33,302 nt of DNA from UBA1672 sp033851915. GTDB lineage: Bacteria; Pseudomonadota; Alphaproteobacteria; Micavibrionales; Micavibrionaceae. Position numbers and translations under genes: made by a program. Below the pieces are notes generated by a model. The model was not told the DNA's origin and made no database searches. It saw only the letters and a list, made by a program, of their open reading frames with translations. Location: the NCBI GenBank assembly GCA_033851915.1, contig JAWSVM010000004.1:1-33302 (forward strand). The letters are read 5' to 3'. Below are positions 24,415 to 32,463 of this stretch, piece by piece (positions within the stretch are counted from its first letter, which is position 1; every line of letters starts with the position of its first letter).

Positions 24415-24609
24415 AAACCCTCTTTCCGAGGGTTTTTTTTGCCTCCAATTTACCCAACACCAAAACCATAAAATACCCCCACAATCACAGGTTTTCCATG
24501 TTGGCATGTATAGTGCTTAAAGAGTGGACTTATACATCGCAGGATTATTACACATTTAACATTGATGTTGTATTTTTATTACAACATACATCATCAACCT
24601 TAAATGGTG
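24415..24609 (+). repeat. Repeat B: terminator plus degenerate oriT-like core
   Basis: 195 bp, same order of parts as repeat A. The terminator AAACCCTC/GAGGGTTT with T8 is at 24415-24440. The core is changed: it reads GTATAGTGC in place of the GTATCCTGC arm, and GTGGACTTATACATCGCAGG in place of GTGCACTTATACATCGCAGG. ATGTATA and TATACAT remain inverted. It ends with the GTTGTA/TACAAC hairpin and CATCAACCTTAAATGGTG. Repeats A and B directly flank the orphan Rhs-CT/immunity module. Confidence 0.75.
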
Positions 24610-24624
24610 ATTTTCTCCTTTTAA

Positions 24625-24750
24625 AAGACGAACGGCTTATTTATTAATGTAAATAAAATAAGGGGCACTGGGGAAGCAGTAACTAAAATTGAGGGTATTG
24701 AGATAGTAAGTTATATTGATATTCTCAAACTGTTATTTACGGAGTACTAA
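24625..24750 (+). pseudogene. C-terminal gene remnant after repeat B
   Basis: A start-less open frame of 41 codons (KTNGLFINVNKIRGTGEAVT, then KIEGIEIVSYIDILKLLFTE) stops at 24748-24750. It reads like the end of a real small protein, possibly an immunity protein, left between repeat B and structured copy Y. It has no homology to its neighbours that I can see. Confidence 0.4.
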
Positions 24751-24763
24751 AAACCTTTTGTCT

Positions 24764-25017
24764 GATCCTTTAGGATCAAATATCCATATTAAATCTATGT
24801 AATAGATTTAAATAAAAAACTCTTTTTAAAATCTTAAATCTTAAAATCTTAAAAATAAAAGAAGCCCGTTCTGGTTAATAAGTTTAGTCGTGTGCTCATA
24901 GGGCTTATTATTTTCATGGTCTTCCTCTCCTCGCTTAATACATGTTTCACATGTGCTCTTTCGTTCCAGACATAGAAAATAATAAGCCCTATGAGCAGCA
25001 AGTATCGTGCCAATTTG
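24764..25017 (+). ncRNA. Structured element, copy Y (conserved long-stem RNA or ssDNA element)
   Basis: Second copy of the element at 16128-16391. GATCCT/AGGATC dyad (24764-24777); a perfect TAAATCTA/TAGATTTA dyad; AATCTTAA repeats; a 22-bp perfect stem, 24894-24915 with 24975-24996 (GCTCATAGGGCTTAT ... ATAAGCCCTATGAGC); a 59-nt loop with the same 52-nt core (CTTCCTCTCCTCGC ... GTTCCAGACA). Compared with copy X both arms changed together at stem positions 3, 13 and 14. It lies about 170 bp upstream of the secreted-protein gene's start, with GGTTTATAATCAC between. Confidence 0.6.
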
Positions 25018-25183
25018 CAAGGGTTCTTATAGATTATTTGGTGCTAACAATGCGGATTTATAAAAGAAACTATTCTAGTAATAGCCTGAAAATTATTTTC
25101 ATTAGGTTTATAATCACATGTGCAAGAGCGTTGTTTGCTTCTTGTATACTTTAACTTTCAATTTTAATTTAGGAATAAATACA

Positions 25184-26119
25184 ATGAAAAAAAATATTAT
25201 TTTATCATGCTCCATGTTGTTTGTTGGACTAGGGTTTTTGGGTCATAGCGCGGTTGCTGATACTTTTCATGCTGATGTTTTGAATGGTAGTATTACAGCC
25301 GTTCGAACAAACTCATCAGGTAATGATACGACGATCTTTGATATGACTTCGGTTACCACGGGCACTGCATCGCATATTAAATTATCATATGATTGCAATG
25401 TACTTGGGAATAACAACGCCGCGTACAACAGGGTCATTTTTAAAGATGCGCAAGGCGGTGATATTCTCACTATACTCGGCTGTAGCTCTAATGGCGTTAG
25501 TAATGGGGAGAGTACCAATATAGATGGGGATCGTGTTATCCCAATACCATCTGGTACAGCTAGTCTGGAGTTATATGCAAGTCAGAGTGGCAGTGTTTCA
25601 TATAGCGGTAACAGGTCGCGGATGATTGTTGATATATTAGGTAAGAGCTATACGTTCATAGATTTTAATACTCCTAATTTTTATGATTTTTCTTCTGTTG
25701 GCAATTCCTCACAAAATGTTAGTGATAATTATGCTGTAGAAGATAGTGGAGCAACACTTCATCTTGCCGAAAATACATGGAAAGCAATTGATAGTGCATA
25801 TACCGTTACGACGAATACAGTTTTAGAGTTTGACTTTTATTCAACTGCTGAAGGAGATATACACGGTATTGGTTTTAGTGGGGACTTAATCATTTCAGAT
25901 GGGGAAATGTTTAAGTTATATGGCTCACAAAGTTATAGTGATGCCGTAACTCTTTATCAAACATATGCGGGGAATGAAGGTACTTGGGTGCATTATACAA
26001 TCAATGTTGGGACACATTATACAGGTTCATTTAATTATCTGTTCTTTGTAAATGATGATGACAGCACCACACCCACTGCAAATGGGTATTTCAGAAATAT
26101 TGAAATATATGAACAATAA
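25184..26119 (+). CDS. Secreted beta-rich protein with a carbohydrate-binding-like C-terminal domain
   Basis: 311 aa from ATG 25184 (AGGAATAAATACA upstream); an upstream in-frame start at 25118 would hide the signal peptide. Signal peptide 1-25 (ILSCSMLFVGLGFLGHSAVA). The mature protein has two beta-rich halves. The second, from about residue 155 (SYTFIDFNTPNFYDFSS ... NTVLEFDFYSTAEGDIHGIG ... YLFFVNDDDSTTPTANGYF), follows a pattern I know from carbohydrate-binding-like modules in secreted proteins; the ligand is unknown. Two Cys (SYDCN, LGCSS) could form a disulfide. It shares the structured upstream element and promoter motif with the Rhs gene, suggesting joint control. It ends 30 bp before repeat C. 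Confidence 0.65.
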   Translation: MKKNIILSCSMLFVGLGFLGHSAVADTFHADVLNGSITAVRTNSSGNDTTIFDMTSVTTGTASHIKLSYDCNVLGNNNAAYNRVIFKDAQGGDILTILGCSSNGVSNGESTNIDGDRVIPIPSGTASLELYASQSGSVSYSGNRSRMIVDILGKSYTFIDFNTPNFYDFSSVGNSSQNVSDNYAVEDSGATLHLAENTWKAIDSAYTVTTNTVLEFDFYSTAEGDIHGIGFSGDLIISDGEMFKLYGSQSYSDAVTLYQTYAGNEGTWVHYTINVGTHYTGSFNYLFFVNDDDSTTPTANGYFRNIEIYEQ

Positions 26120-26149
26120 CTAATCCAACTTACTAAAATTTAGTATTTT

Positions 26150-26286
26150 AAACCCTCTTTCCGAGGGTTTTTTTCGCCTGCAATTTACGCACCGTCAGCC
26201 CCCTAAAATCACCGCACTATCATAGTGTTTTTCATGTTGGCATGTATCCTGCTTAATAGTGCACTTATACATCGCAAGATTATTAC
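26150..26286 (+). repeat. Repeat C: terminator plus candidate oriT2
   Basis: About 137 bp, related to the first part of repeats A and B. Terminator AAACCCTC/GAGGGTTT with T7 at 26150-26174 serves the secreted-protein gene. On the minus strand it carries TGTATAAGTGC (26271-26261 region) inside an ATCTTGC/GCAGGAT dyad. Relaxase 2 starts about 250 bp downstream on the plus strand, the same geometry as oriT1 and relaxase 1, so this is the best candidate origin for relaxase 2. The remaining 26287-26511 holds only an AGGTGT/ACACCT dyad near 26450. Confidence 0.6.
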
Positions 26287-26511
26287 CCTGATTTTAAATT
26301 TATTTTCACATAATAAAACCCAATCATCAGATGTGTTGTAACCGTTGGTGGCGTTTGCTCTGCCCCTGCACGGAGAAACGCTTCACGTGGAACGTATGGA
26401 GAACATTGGCGCAAAAGCCTATTCTTTGGGTTATTTTTTTCTATGCAAAGGTGTAGAGGCCATGCTATCCACACCTGCAACTGATTAACATAATAATAAC
26501 TTGCGTAAACT

Positions 26512-28890
26512 ATGATTGAGTATCCATTCCACTTGAGTGTGAAAATCATGTCCCGTTCCAAGGGGCATAACACGGTTGCTGCCGCGGCATATCGCGCGGG
26601 CACAGTTCTGTATGAAGAGCCGGAAATTCTTGCGCCGATCTCAAAGGTTTTTAATAAAGATCTGATCCGCGATAAGGCTATCCCCGTCTATAATTACAGT
26701 CGTCGGGCAGGGGTGATGTCCTCTTTTATCATGAGCCCCAAAGACGCACCAAGCTGGACTCAGGATAGGGGGATGTTGTGGAATCAGGTGGAGCGCGCGG
26801 AGAAACGCGTTGATGCTCAACTAGCGCGGGAGGTTGTTGTATCTTTGCCAAGCGTTGATATTTTCAACCACCTGAATGCCGAAAATAAAGCGCACCGGCT
26901 TCAGGCGTTTTACGAGAAAATCTTGCGGCGATATGCGAATGACAATTTCGTGAAAGAGGGAATGATCGCCGATATTGCTCTGCACGCGCCATCAGAAAAG
27001 AATGATGAACGGAACTATCACGCGCATATTATGCTGAGCATGCGGGAGGTTAATGCCGATGGTTTCGGGAAAAAGGATCGTGGATGGAATGCACCGACAA
27101 AGCTGGATGGATGGCGGCAAGCCTGGAGCAACCTTATTAATGACACGCTGGCCAGCAACAAGATCAAAGGCTTTATAGATCATAGAACCTATGAGGCACG
27201 CAGCCTTGATATCGCTACAACCAAGCCGCTTGGTACAGAGTATCACAGGGAAGAAAAGCGCGGCGTATATACGCGGGTTGGCAATGATAACTGTAAAGCT
27301 AAAGCCACCAATAAGGCAGGGCATAAATATCTGGAGAAGGTGTTCGAATATAGCCCGATGGCGCCGGAGCATGAAATATTGGATGCGATTACCAAAGCCG
27401 GCCATGAAGATGCGCTGGATGTTCGTGATCGATTAGAAAAGGAAGGCATGCTCATTCGTTTAAAAGCCCGTGGAACAGATATGGATTCAGGGCTTTGGGC
27501 ATTGTCTCCGTTGAAGAGTCGCGCTGATAATATGAAGAGCCTTGCCGATGCGCTTTATAAGCGTAATCACTATGCTGTGCCCGTTAATGTGGTGCAGGGC
27601 ATTACATCGCAACGCCGTGATAAAGCGGTGCGTGAAGCCTTAAATTACACTGCGCAACCACAAGGATTTAAGGTGATTGAGGCGGAGAATAACGGCTATA
27701 AGAATACCTATCTCTCCAGCTGTCATGAAATGTACAAAGACGCGGGTTATGACGTGATTGCCGTTGCGCGTAATAATATTGGTAAAGATGTGTTTAAGCG
27801 CGCAGGCTTTAACAAAGGTGTGCTTACCTATCGTGATTTTCTCCGCAGGTTCGGGGATCGTTACGCCGGCGCGAAGAGTAATGATAAAAAGGTTATTCTT
27901 ATTGATGAGGCTGATCAGCTGAGCCCTTTACAGGATCAGGAGATTTTCAAAATGGCGCAAAAGATTGATGCTAAGCTGATTTATATAGGCAGCCCTAAAG
28001 CCCAGAAAAAACATCTGTGGCAGAGCCTTTTCCCGTATTATAAATTACATACAGCGTTTAAACGTCTGAAGCACAGTTTCTTTAACACGCAAAATCAATC
28101 ACAGAAGATAGAAACGGCCTTTACCAATGCGCATATTCATGACGCATTACAAATCCAGAATAAGAATAAGGCTAAATATTTACACCGTTCAAAATCAACC
28201 TCTGAAGCAAAGAAAAAAATGCTTAAAACTTGGTTTAAGAGAATGAAACGTAAGAAGGATAATCGCTTTATTTTAACTGCACGTGATTTGGATACGGAGG
28301 TTTTCAACTTTGCCATCCAGAAAAAACGTTTGGAGAAAAAGCATCTGGCCGCGCATCAAGGCAAGGCCTTTAGTGTGGCATATCCATCTGATCACAACAC
28401 CACATTAAAGCGTGATATGTTTGTGTATTGGGGCGATTACATCCAGTTCAAAAAATCTTACAAAGATATTGGGATAGAGGAGGGCACGCGCGCACGGGTG
28501 CTTATTCATTATTCCAATTATTCGTTATTAGAGACGGATGATGGGCGTTTGCTGAAAGTGAATTTGAAGGACTATAATGGCTTTGATTTGGGTTACGCAG
28601 GGCGTATTGTCTCAAACACGGATAAAAATTTGGAGCAGGGCTATCTATATCATAATAAAGCCAACGCACTGGATGACGCGCCGCTGCTTTACCAAAGCTC
28701 TAAACGCCCGGTACAGCTATTCTATTCTGATGATATAACGGATGGTTTGAAGGAACTGGCCAATCAACTTTTGGGCAGAAGGCATGATCTTCATCGTGGG
28801 TTTTATGAAGAAGAAGAGGAATCTGATACATCGACAAGTGATAATAATGATATCTTAACCAATGAAGCGGAGAATACGCCAGAGGATTAG
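26512..28890 (+). CDS. MOBQ-family relaxase 2 with a degenerate helicase region
   Basis: 792 aa. The N-terminal relaxase domain has catalytic Y27 (TVAAAAYRAG) and the HUH site (IALH, H158; YHAH, H170 and H172). The start at ATG 26512 gives the usual MOBQ beginning (YPFHLSVKIMSRSKG). Residues about 330-520 resemble the TraA helicase region: a Walker B-like IDEADQL is present (KKVILIDEADQLSPLQ), but where Walker A should be the sequence is EAENNGYKNTYLS, lacking GKS/T. ATPase activity is therefore unlikely. The C-terminus is acidic (EEEEESDTSTS). It differs widely from relaxase 1, so the element has two independent mobilization modules. It is followed 4 bp later by a small gene and then Mrr-like nucleases. 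Confidence 0.85.
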   Translation: MIEYPFHLSVKIMSRSKGHNTVAAAAYRAGTVLYEEPEILAPISKVFNKDLIRDKAIPVYNYSRRAGVMSSFIMSPKDAPSWTQDRGMLWNQVERAEKRVDAQLAREVVVSLPSVDIFNHLNAENKAHRLQAFYEKILRRYANDNFVKEGMIADIALHAPSEKNDERNYHAHIMLSMREVNADGFGKKDRGWNAPTKLDGWRQAWSNLINDTLASNKIKGFIDHRTYEARSLDIATTKPLGTEYHREEKRGVYTRVGNDNCKAKATNKAGHKYLEKVFEYSPMAPEHEILDAITKAGHEDALDVRDRLEKEGMLIRLKARGTDMDSGLWALSPLKSRADNMKSLADALYKRNHYAVPVNVVQGITSQRRDKAVREALNYTAQPQGFKVIEAENNGYKNTYLSSCHEMYKDAGYDVIAVARNNIGKDVFKRAGFNKGVLTYRDFLRRFGDRYAGAKSNDKKVILIDEADQLSPLQDQEIFKMAQKIDAKLIYIGSPKAQKKHLWQSLFPYYKLHTAFKRLKHSFFNTQNQSQKIETAFTNAHIHDALQIQNKNKAKYLHRSKSTSEAKKKMLKTWFKRMKRKKDNRFILTARDLDTEVFNFAIQKKRLEKKHLAAHQGKAFSVAYPSDHNTTLKRDMFVYWGDYIQFKKSYKDIGIEEGTRARVLIHYSNYSLLETDDGRLLKVNLKDYNGFDLGYAGRIVSNTDKNLEQGYLYHNKANALDDAPLLYQSSKRPVQLFYSDDITDGLKELANQLLGRRHDLHRGFYEEEEESDTSTSDNNDILTNEAENTPED

Positions 28891-28894
28891 GACT

Positions 28895-29128
28895 ATGAAA
28901 CAATTTGATCTCCTTGATTGGCTGGACGAGAATGCGGTGATTAAATCCGCGTTGCCCAGTAATGCTATCCAACATCGTGAATGGTTGAAAGCGCAGCTAG
29001 AAGTGTTGATGATGGAACTCGATCATTTACAAATATCGCCCTTAGCGATCAGTGAGGCATTGAGCTTCTATGCCAATGCGTATGCCGAAAAAGCCCAACA
29101 AAATATTCTCAAACCCGAGAGTAAATAA
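28895..29128 (+). CDS. Small hypothetical protein in the relaxase 2 operon
   Basis: 77 aa from ATG 28895, with GATTAGGA in front and only 4 bp after the relaxase stop. The in-frame ATG at 28862 lies inside the relaxase gene and is less likely. It is helical and acidic (FDLLDWLDENAVIKSAL). No family recognised. Its stop overlaps the next gene's start by one base (TAATG), so the three are translationally linked. It is probably a mobilization or regulatory helper, by position only. Confidence 0.6.
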   Translation: MKQFDLLDWLDENAVIKSALPSNAIQHREWLKAQLEVLMMELDHLQISPLAISEALSFYANAYAEKAQQNILKPESK

Positions 29129-29688
29129 TGCTTGATGACCTAAAGCCTCTCTTGAAAATTCTGGAACATATTCCAATAGAAGCATGGCCGCTTATAGGCT
29201 TAGCCGCACTTTTTATATTTTCATGTAAGTGGGGACAGCAAAAACACCTATTATGTAAGCTTGAATCTTATCAGCAGCTTAAACGCCTGAAAGGCAAGCC
29301 GGCAGATCATCAAATGACGCATCTTAGGCAAGTTAATCCGTTTGTTTTTGAAGAAATGGTACTGACCGCTATCAAAAAGCAGGGGCATAGCATTACCAGA
29401 AACAAACGCTATACGGGTGATGGTGGCATTGATGGACAATGTAAGATCAAGGGTGTTGATTATTTAATCCAGTCAAAGCGATACTCCAATCATATTAATC
29501 CAGCCCATGTGATTGAGTTTGCGGGAATTTGTAAGCGGCGGAATAAAAAAGGTCTGTTTGTTCATACGGGGAGGACAGGCGCGAAGAGCAAACAAGTTGC
29601 CAAAAACACAAAAATTGAAATGATTAGCGGGCAACGTCTTCTCAATCTTCTGCTTAACCAGCCTAAAGATCATGGAAAAGATTTTTAG
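29128..29688 (+). CDS. Membrane-anchored Mrr-like restriction endonuclease
   Basis: 186 aa. A transmembrane segment lies at residues 17-34 (IEAWPLIGLAALFIFSCKWG). The Mrr catalytic domain (PD-(D/E)xK fold, PF04471 type) spans about 70-175: E75 in FVFEEM, then TGDGGIDG with D102, then IQSKRY with Q115 and K117. All expected catalytic positions are present. Such enzymes cut DNA, often when methylated, but a membrane anchor beside a relaxase suggests action on incoming or outgoing conjugative DNA; this is inference. It overlaps the upstream gene's stop by one base and lies in the relaxase 2 operon. A second, shorter paralogue follows. Confidence 0.8.
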   Translation: MLDDLKPLLKILEHIPIEAWPLIGLAALFIFSCKWGQQKHLLCKLESYQQLKRLKGKPADHQMTHLRQVNPFVFEEMVLTAIKKQGHSITRNKRYTGDGGIDGQCKIKGVDYLIQSKRYSNHINPAHVIEFAGICKRRNKKGLFVHTGRTGAKSKQVAKNTKIEMISGQRLLNLLLNQPKDHGKDF

Positions 29689-29754
29689 AAATTAACTTTT
29701 TTAAAACAGAGCTCTGCTATTTTAAAAATACAATATTGTTAAAGGATAAAGATT

Positions 29755-30192
29755 ATAGCTAAAGATCAGCATGTTTATAACCGCATTAATGCGGCGCGCT
29801 TCTTAAAGAAGCTGAAAGACATAAAAACGCCGCAAGCGCAATTTTATTATTTGCGTAACTTGGATGCGTTTGTGTTTGAAGAGATGATTTTAACGGCGCT
29901 GAAGAAGAAAGATTTTATTATAGTGCGTAATGACGGCTATACGGGCGATGGTGGTATTGATGGCAGGGCATATTATAAGGATCAACATTACTTAATCCAA
30001 GCGAAGCGCTATAAAGGCCATGTTAAGGCAAATGATATTATTGAGTTCGCAAAGATATGTAGACGACGTAAAGGTAAAGGCCTGTTTGTTCACACGGGTA
30101 AAACCGGTGATACAGCAAAAGAAGCTGCCAAAAAAGAAAATGTAGAAATTGTAAGTGGTATAAGGCTTCTTGAGTTGTTACTTGCGGAGTAA
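29755..30192 (+). CDS. Mrr-like nuclease paralogue with a non-standard start codon
   Basis: About 145 aa if it starts at ATA 29755 (or ATT 29752). The catalytic pattern matches its neighbour: FVFEEM, TGDGGIDG, then IQAKRY. The homology to the neighbour begins well before the first ordinary start, TTG 29851 (ARFLKKLKDIKTPQAQFYYL aligns with the paralogue's QQLKRLKGKPADHQMTHL region), so the true N-terminus is upstream. No ATG, GTG or TTG is found there, but AAAGGA (29741-29746) sits 8 nt before ATA-GCT-AAA-GAT. Either ATA or ATT is used or the ATG was mutated. It has no membrane segment, so it may be a soluble partner of the anchored paralogue. Confidence 0.7.
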   Translation: MAKDQHVYNRINAARFLKKLKDIKTPQAQFYYLRNLDAFVFEEMILTALKKKDFIIVRNDGYTGDGGIDGRAYYKDQHYLIQAKRYKGHVKANDIIEFAKICRRRKGKGLFVHTGKTGDTAKEAAKKENVEIVSGIRLLELLLAE

Positions 30193-30347
30193 TTTACCTT
30201 ATACTTTCCATAGTCTATATTATCGTTTTAACTTAACGCATTGAAATAGAATGAGTTTTTAGCCGCGAGTTTTTGTGTGATAATATAGATTACGGAAAAT
30301 AATGGATTTTAACTTCTAATTTAGGTTATATAAAACTGAGCATGGCT

Positions 30348-30584
30348 TCAGTCTTCTTGTTTAAGCCATCTCTTTAGTAAAAGAAAATTAAGTACTAATG
30401 TGAAAAAACAAACCATGAAATAAATTAGCATCTTTACTTTATAGTACTCTACTGATCCTTCAAAGTGCACAGTATCAGCTAGAAAAATCATCGTAACAGC
30501 CTGTAAAAAAGATATTACACAAACAATTAATAGAAACATTAACAATACACAGCGCTTTAAAGTTAATTTTTTAAGGATATCCAT
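30348..30584 (-). CDS. Small two-TM membrane protein
   Basis: 78 aa with two hydrophobic helices (about residues 12-35 and 51-70: CVLLMFLLIVCVISFLQAVT and MLIYFMVCFFTLVLNFLLL) and basic ends. A very strong ribosome site (AGGAGG, about 6 nt upstream of ATG 30584 on the minus strand) supports expression. No family recognised. It is the last gene inside the 30616 repeat, divergent in orientation from the Mrr genes. It could be a membrane stabilising factor or a leftover; no role is assigned. Confidence 0.6.
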   Translation of the reverse strand: MDILKKLTLKRCVLLMFLLIVCVISFLQAVTMIFLADTVHFEGSVEYYKVKMLIYFMVCFFTLVLNFLLLKRWLKQED

Positions 30585-30615
30585 TCCACCTCCTATTTTC
30601 CATACTTGAAATTAT

Positions 30616-30653
30616 CACTCCCCTACTCTGCGCTATAAAAATTGTGCTGACGG
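30616..30653 (+). repeat. Right copy of the 37/38-bp direct repeat
   Basis: Matches 1401-1437 with a single extra A. Here it lies in intergenic DNA between the small membrane-protein gene and the RhlE stop. The 1401 copy is coding (end of the PLP gene), so this copy is the more likely duplicate. Confidence 0.7.
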
Positions 30654-30690
30654 GGAACACTATTTTAGAGAACATGAAGTAGAAATATTT

Positions 30691-31959
30691 TTACTTTCTT
30701 TTAGTACTCCGGCGGCGGTTTTTTTTTGGAGTATTGTTATCAATAGTAGGTTTTTGCTTACTATTTTTCTTTTTACCCGTAACGTGACGTTCTCGGGGCA
30801 CGGCGGGAATAGGTGCTAATCTTTCAAGTTCAGGCGTTTGTAATACCGCTATTTTGAACTTAATGACTCTTTCAATGGCATTTAACGTTTTACCTTCTGT
30901 TTCATCACAAAATGAAATAGCAGTACCTTGGGTGCCGGCGCGTGCGGTACGGCCAATACGGTGTACATAACTTTCTGGTTCGGCTGGCAGGTCATAGTTT
31001 ATCACATGACTAATATTGTCTACATCAATACCGCGCGCAGCAATGTCGGTCGCAACTAACGTTCTAATTTCACCGTTTTTAAATGCAGCCAGCGCTTTCT
31101 GGCGGGCACCTTGTGATTTATTACCATGAATCACAGCGGAAGAAATACGTGCATGGTCAAGCTCTTTTACAATGCGGTTAGCACCATGTTTAGTTCTACT
31201 AAAGATAATGGCTTTGGTAATATCTTCGTTTTGGAGTAGCGTCACGAGTAATGAGCGCTTATCTTTTTTAGCAACTTTATATAGACTTTGATCTATCTTT
31301 TCGACAGTAATAACCTTTGGTGTGACCTCAACGGTTTTAGGGTTATGCAAGAGGCTTTTTGCTAGTTTATTAATAGAGCTAGGCATAGTCGCAGAAAAGA
31401 GCAGTGTTTGTCTTTTTCTTGGAATTTTAGCTATAATTTTTTTGATGTCATGGATGAACCCCATATCTAACATGCGATCTGCTTCATCTAAAATAAAGTG
31501 TGTAACCGACCCAAGATCGACGTGACCTTGCTGCACTAAATCAAGTAATCTCCCGGGAGTTGCGATAAGTATGTCAACGCCTTTAGACATCGCCTTAACT
31601 TGTGATTTTTGGTTCACTCCACCGTAAATGGTGGTCTGACGTAATGAAAGATACTTACCATATATTTGACAATTATCTGCAATCTGGATAGCAAGTTCTC
31701 TGGTAGGGGCTAGTACTAATGCACGTGTTGAACGCGGTCTTAGGGTGCATTGTGTTGTAAATAAATCTTGTAAAACGGGTAAAGAAAATGCTGCCGTTTT
31801 ACCCGTTCCTGTTTGCGCAATACCCAATAAATCTTGTTTCTCAAGGAGCGAAGGTATGGCACTCAGTTGGATTGGTGTTGGAGTTGTATAATTATTTTCG
31901 TCAAGGGCACGTGTAAGGGGCTCTACAATGCCAAGATCCTGAAAACTAGCTGTCGTCAT
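30691..31959 (-). CDS. rhlE: DEAD-box RNA helicase, RhlE type
   Basis: 422 aa from ATG 31959, chosen because AAAGGAAAT is 6-13 nt upstream; a frame start at 31977 would precede it. All helicase motifs are in order: Q motif with F6 and PTPIQ, AQTGTGKT (I), PTRELAIQ (Ia), DEAD in LDEADRMLDMGF, SAT (III), IIFSRT, ATDIAARGIDV (V) and HRIGRTARAG (VI). A short, very basic tail (KKKNSKQKP ... NRRRSTKRK) binds RNA. RhlE helicases remodel RNA in ribosome assembly and decay and help in the cold. It is a chromosome-type gene outside the repeat-bounded block. The long leader (about 145 nt) suggests post-transcriptional control, as in other cold-related helicases, though this is not shown. Confidence 0.9.
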   Translation of the reverse strand: MTTASFQDLGIVEPLTRALDENNYTTPTPIQLSAIPSLLEKQDLLGIAQTGTGKTAAFSLPVLQDLFTTQCTLRPRSTRALVLAPTRELAIQIADNCQIYGKYLSLRQTTIYGGVNQKSQVKAMSKGVDILIATPGRLLDLVQQGHVDLGSVTHFILDEADRMLDMGFIHDIKKIIAKIPRKRQTLLFSATMPSSINKLAKSLLHNPKTVEVTPKVITVEKIDQSLYKVAKKDKRSLLVTLLQNEDITKAIIFSRTKHGANRIVKELDHARISSAVIHGNKSQGARQKALAAFKNGEIRTLVATDIAARGIDVDNISHVINYDLPAEPESYVHRIGRTARAGTQGTAISFCDETEGKTLNAIERVIKFKIAVLQTPELERLAPIPAVPRERHVTGKKKNSKQKPTIDNNTPKKNRRRSTKRK

Positions 31960-32111
31960 AATATTTCCTTTTGCCAACTATTGTAAAACAAGGTTGGGCG
32001 TTGCGCTGCAAACCGCGCGAAGGGAGGCAGAGTAGTGTTACTAACTTCTGGAGATTAGATGGGGGCTTTACATGATCACCATCTCGCGCCATCACAAGAG
32101 TTTGTGCCGGT

Positions 32112-32140
32112 GTTGTATATCAAACATTTCTAATGGTCAA
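32112..32140 (-). promoter_or_regulatory. Candidate promoter for rhlE
   Basis: Minus strand TTGACC (32140-32135), 17 nt, TACAAC (32117-32112), giving a leader of about 145 nt before ATG 31959. The rest of 31960-32463 shows no gene; it includes the 5' region of the next gene on the plus strand, with TATAAT at 32433-32438 but no clear -35. Confidence 0.35.
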
Positions 32141-32463
32141 TTGTTCTCAGAGTTTATCTGTCAAGTTCTTGGTAATGCTCCCTGAAAATAGTACTATTTA
32201 AAAGTGAAATATAAGATAAAGTGAAAGGTCTTCTAAAAAACGAAACTAGAAGTGAAAATATACATTGATTTCCGTATTGGGGGTTATCACTATACGAAGT
32301 CCTTACTCCCCACAAGTTTCCATATGATTATATTATCACACACATGTTTTGGGAGTAAAACCCCGCGCATCTTTGGGCAATTATTCCTTATTCAACTTGA
32401 CCAAATTCACAAGAAAATGCAAATTACCTAATTATAATATTCTAAAGGATGGAAAGATTACAT

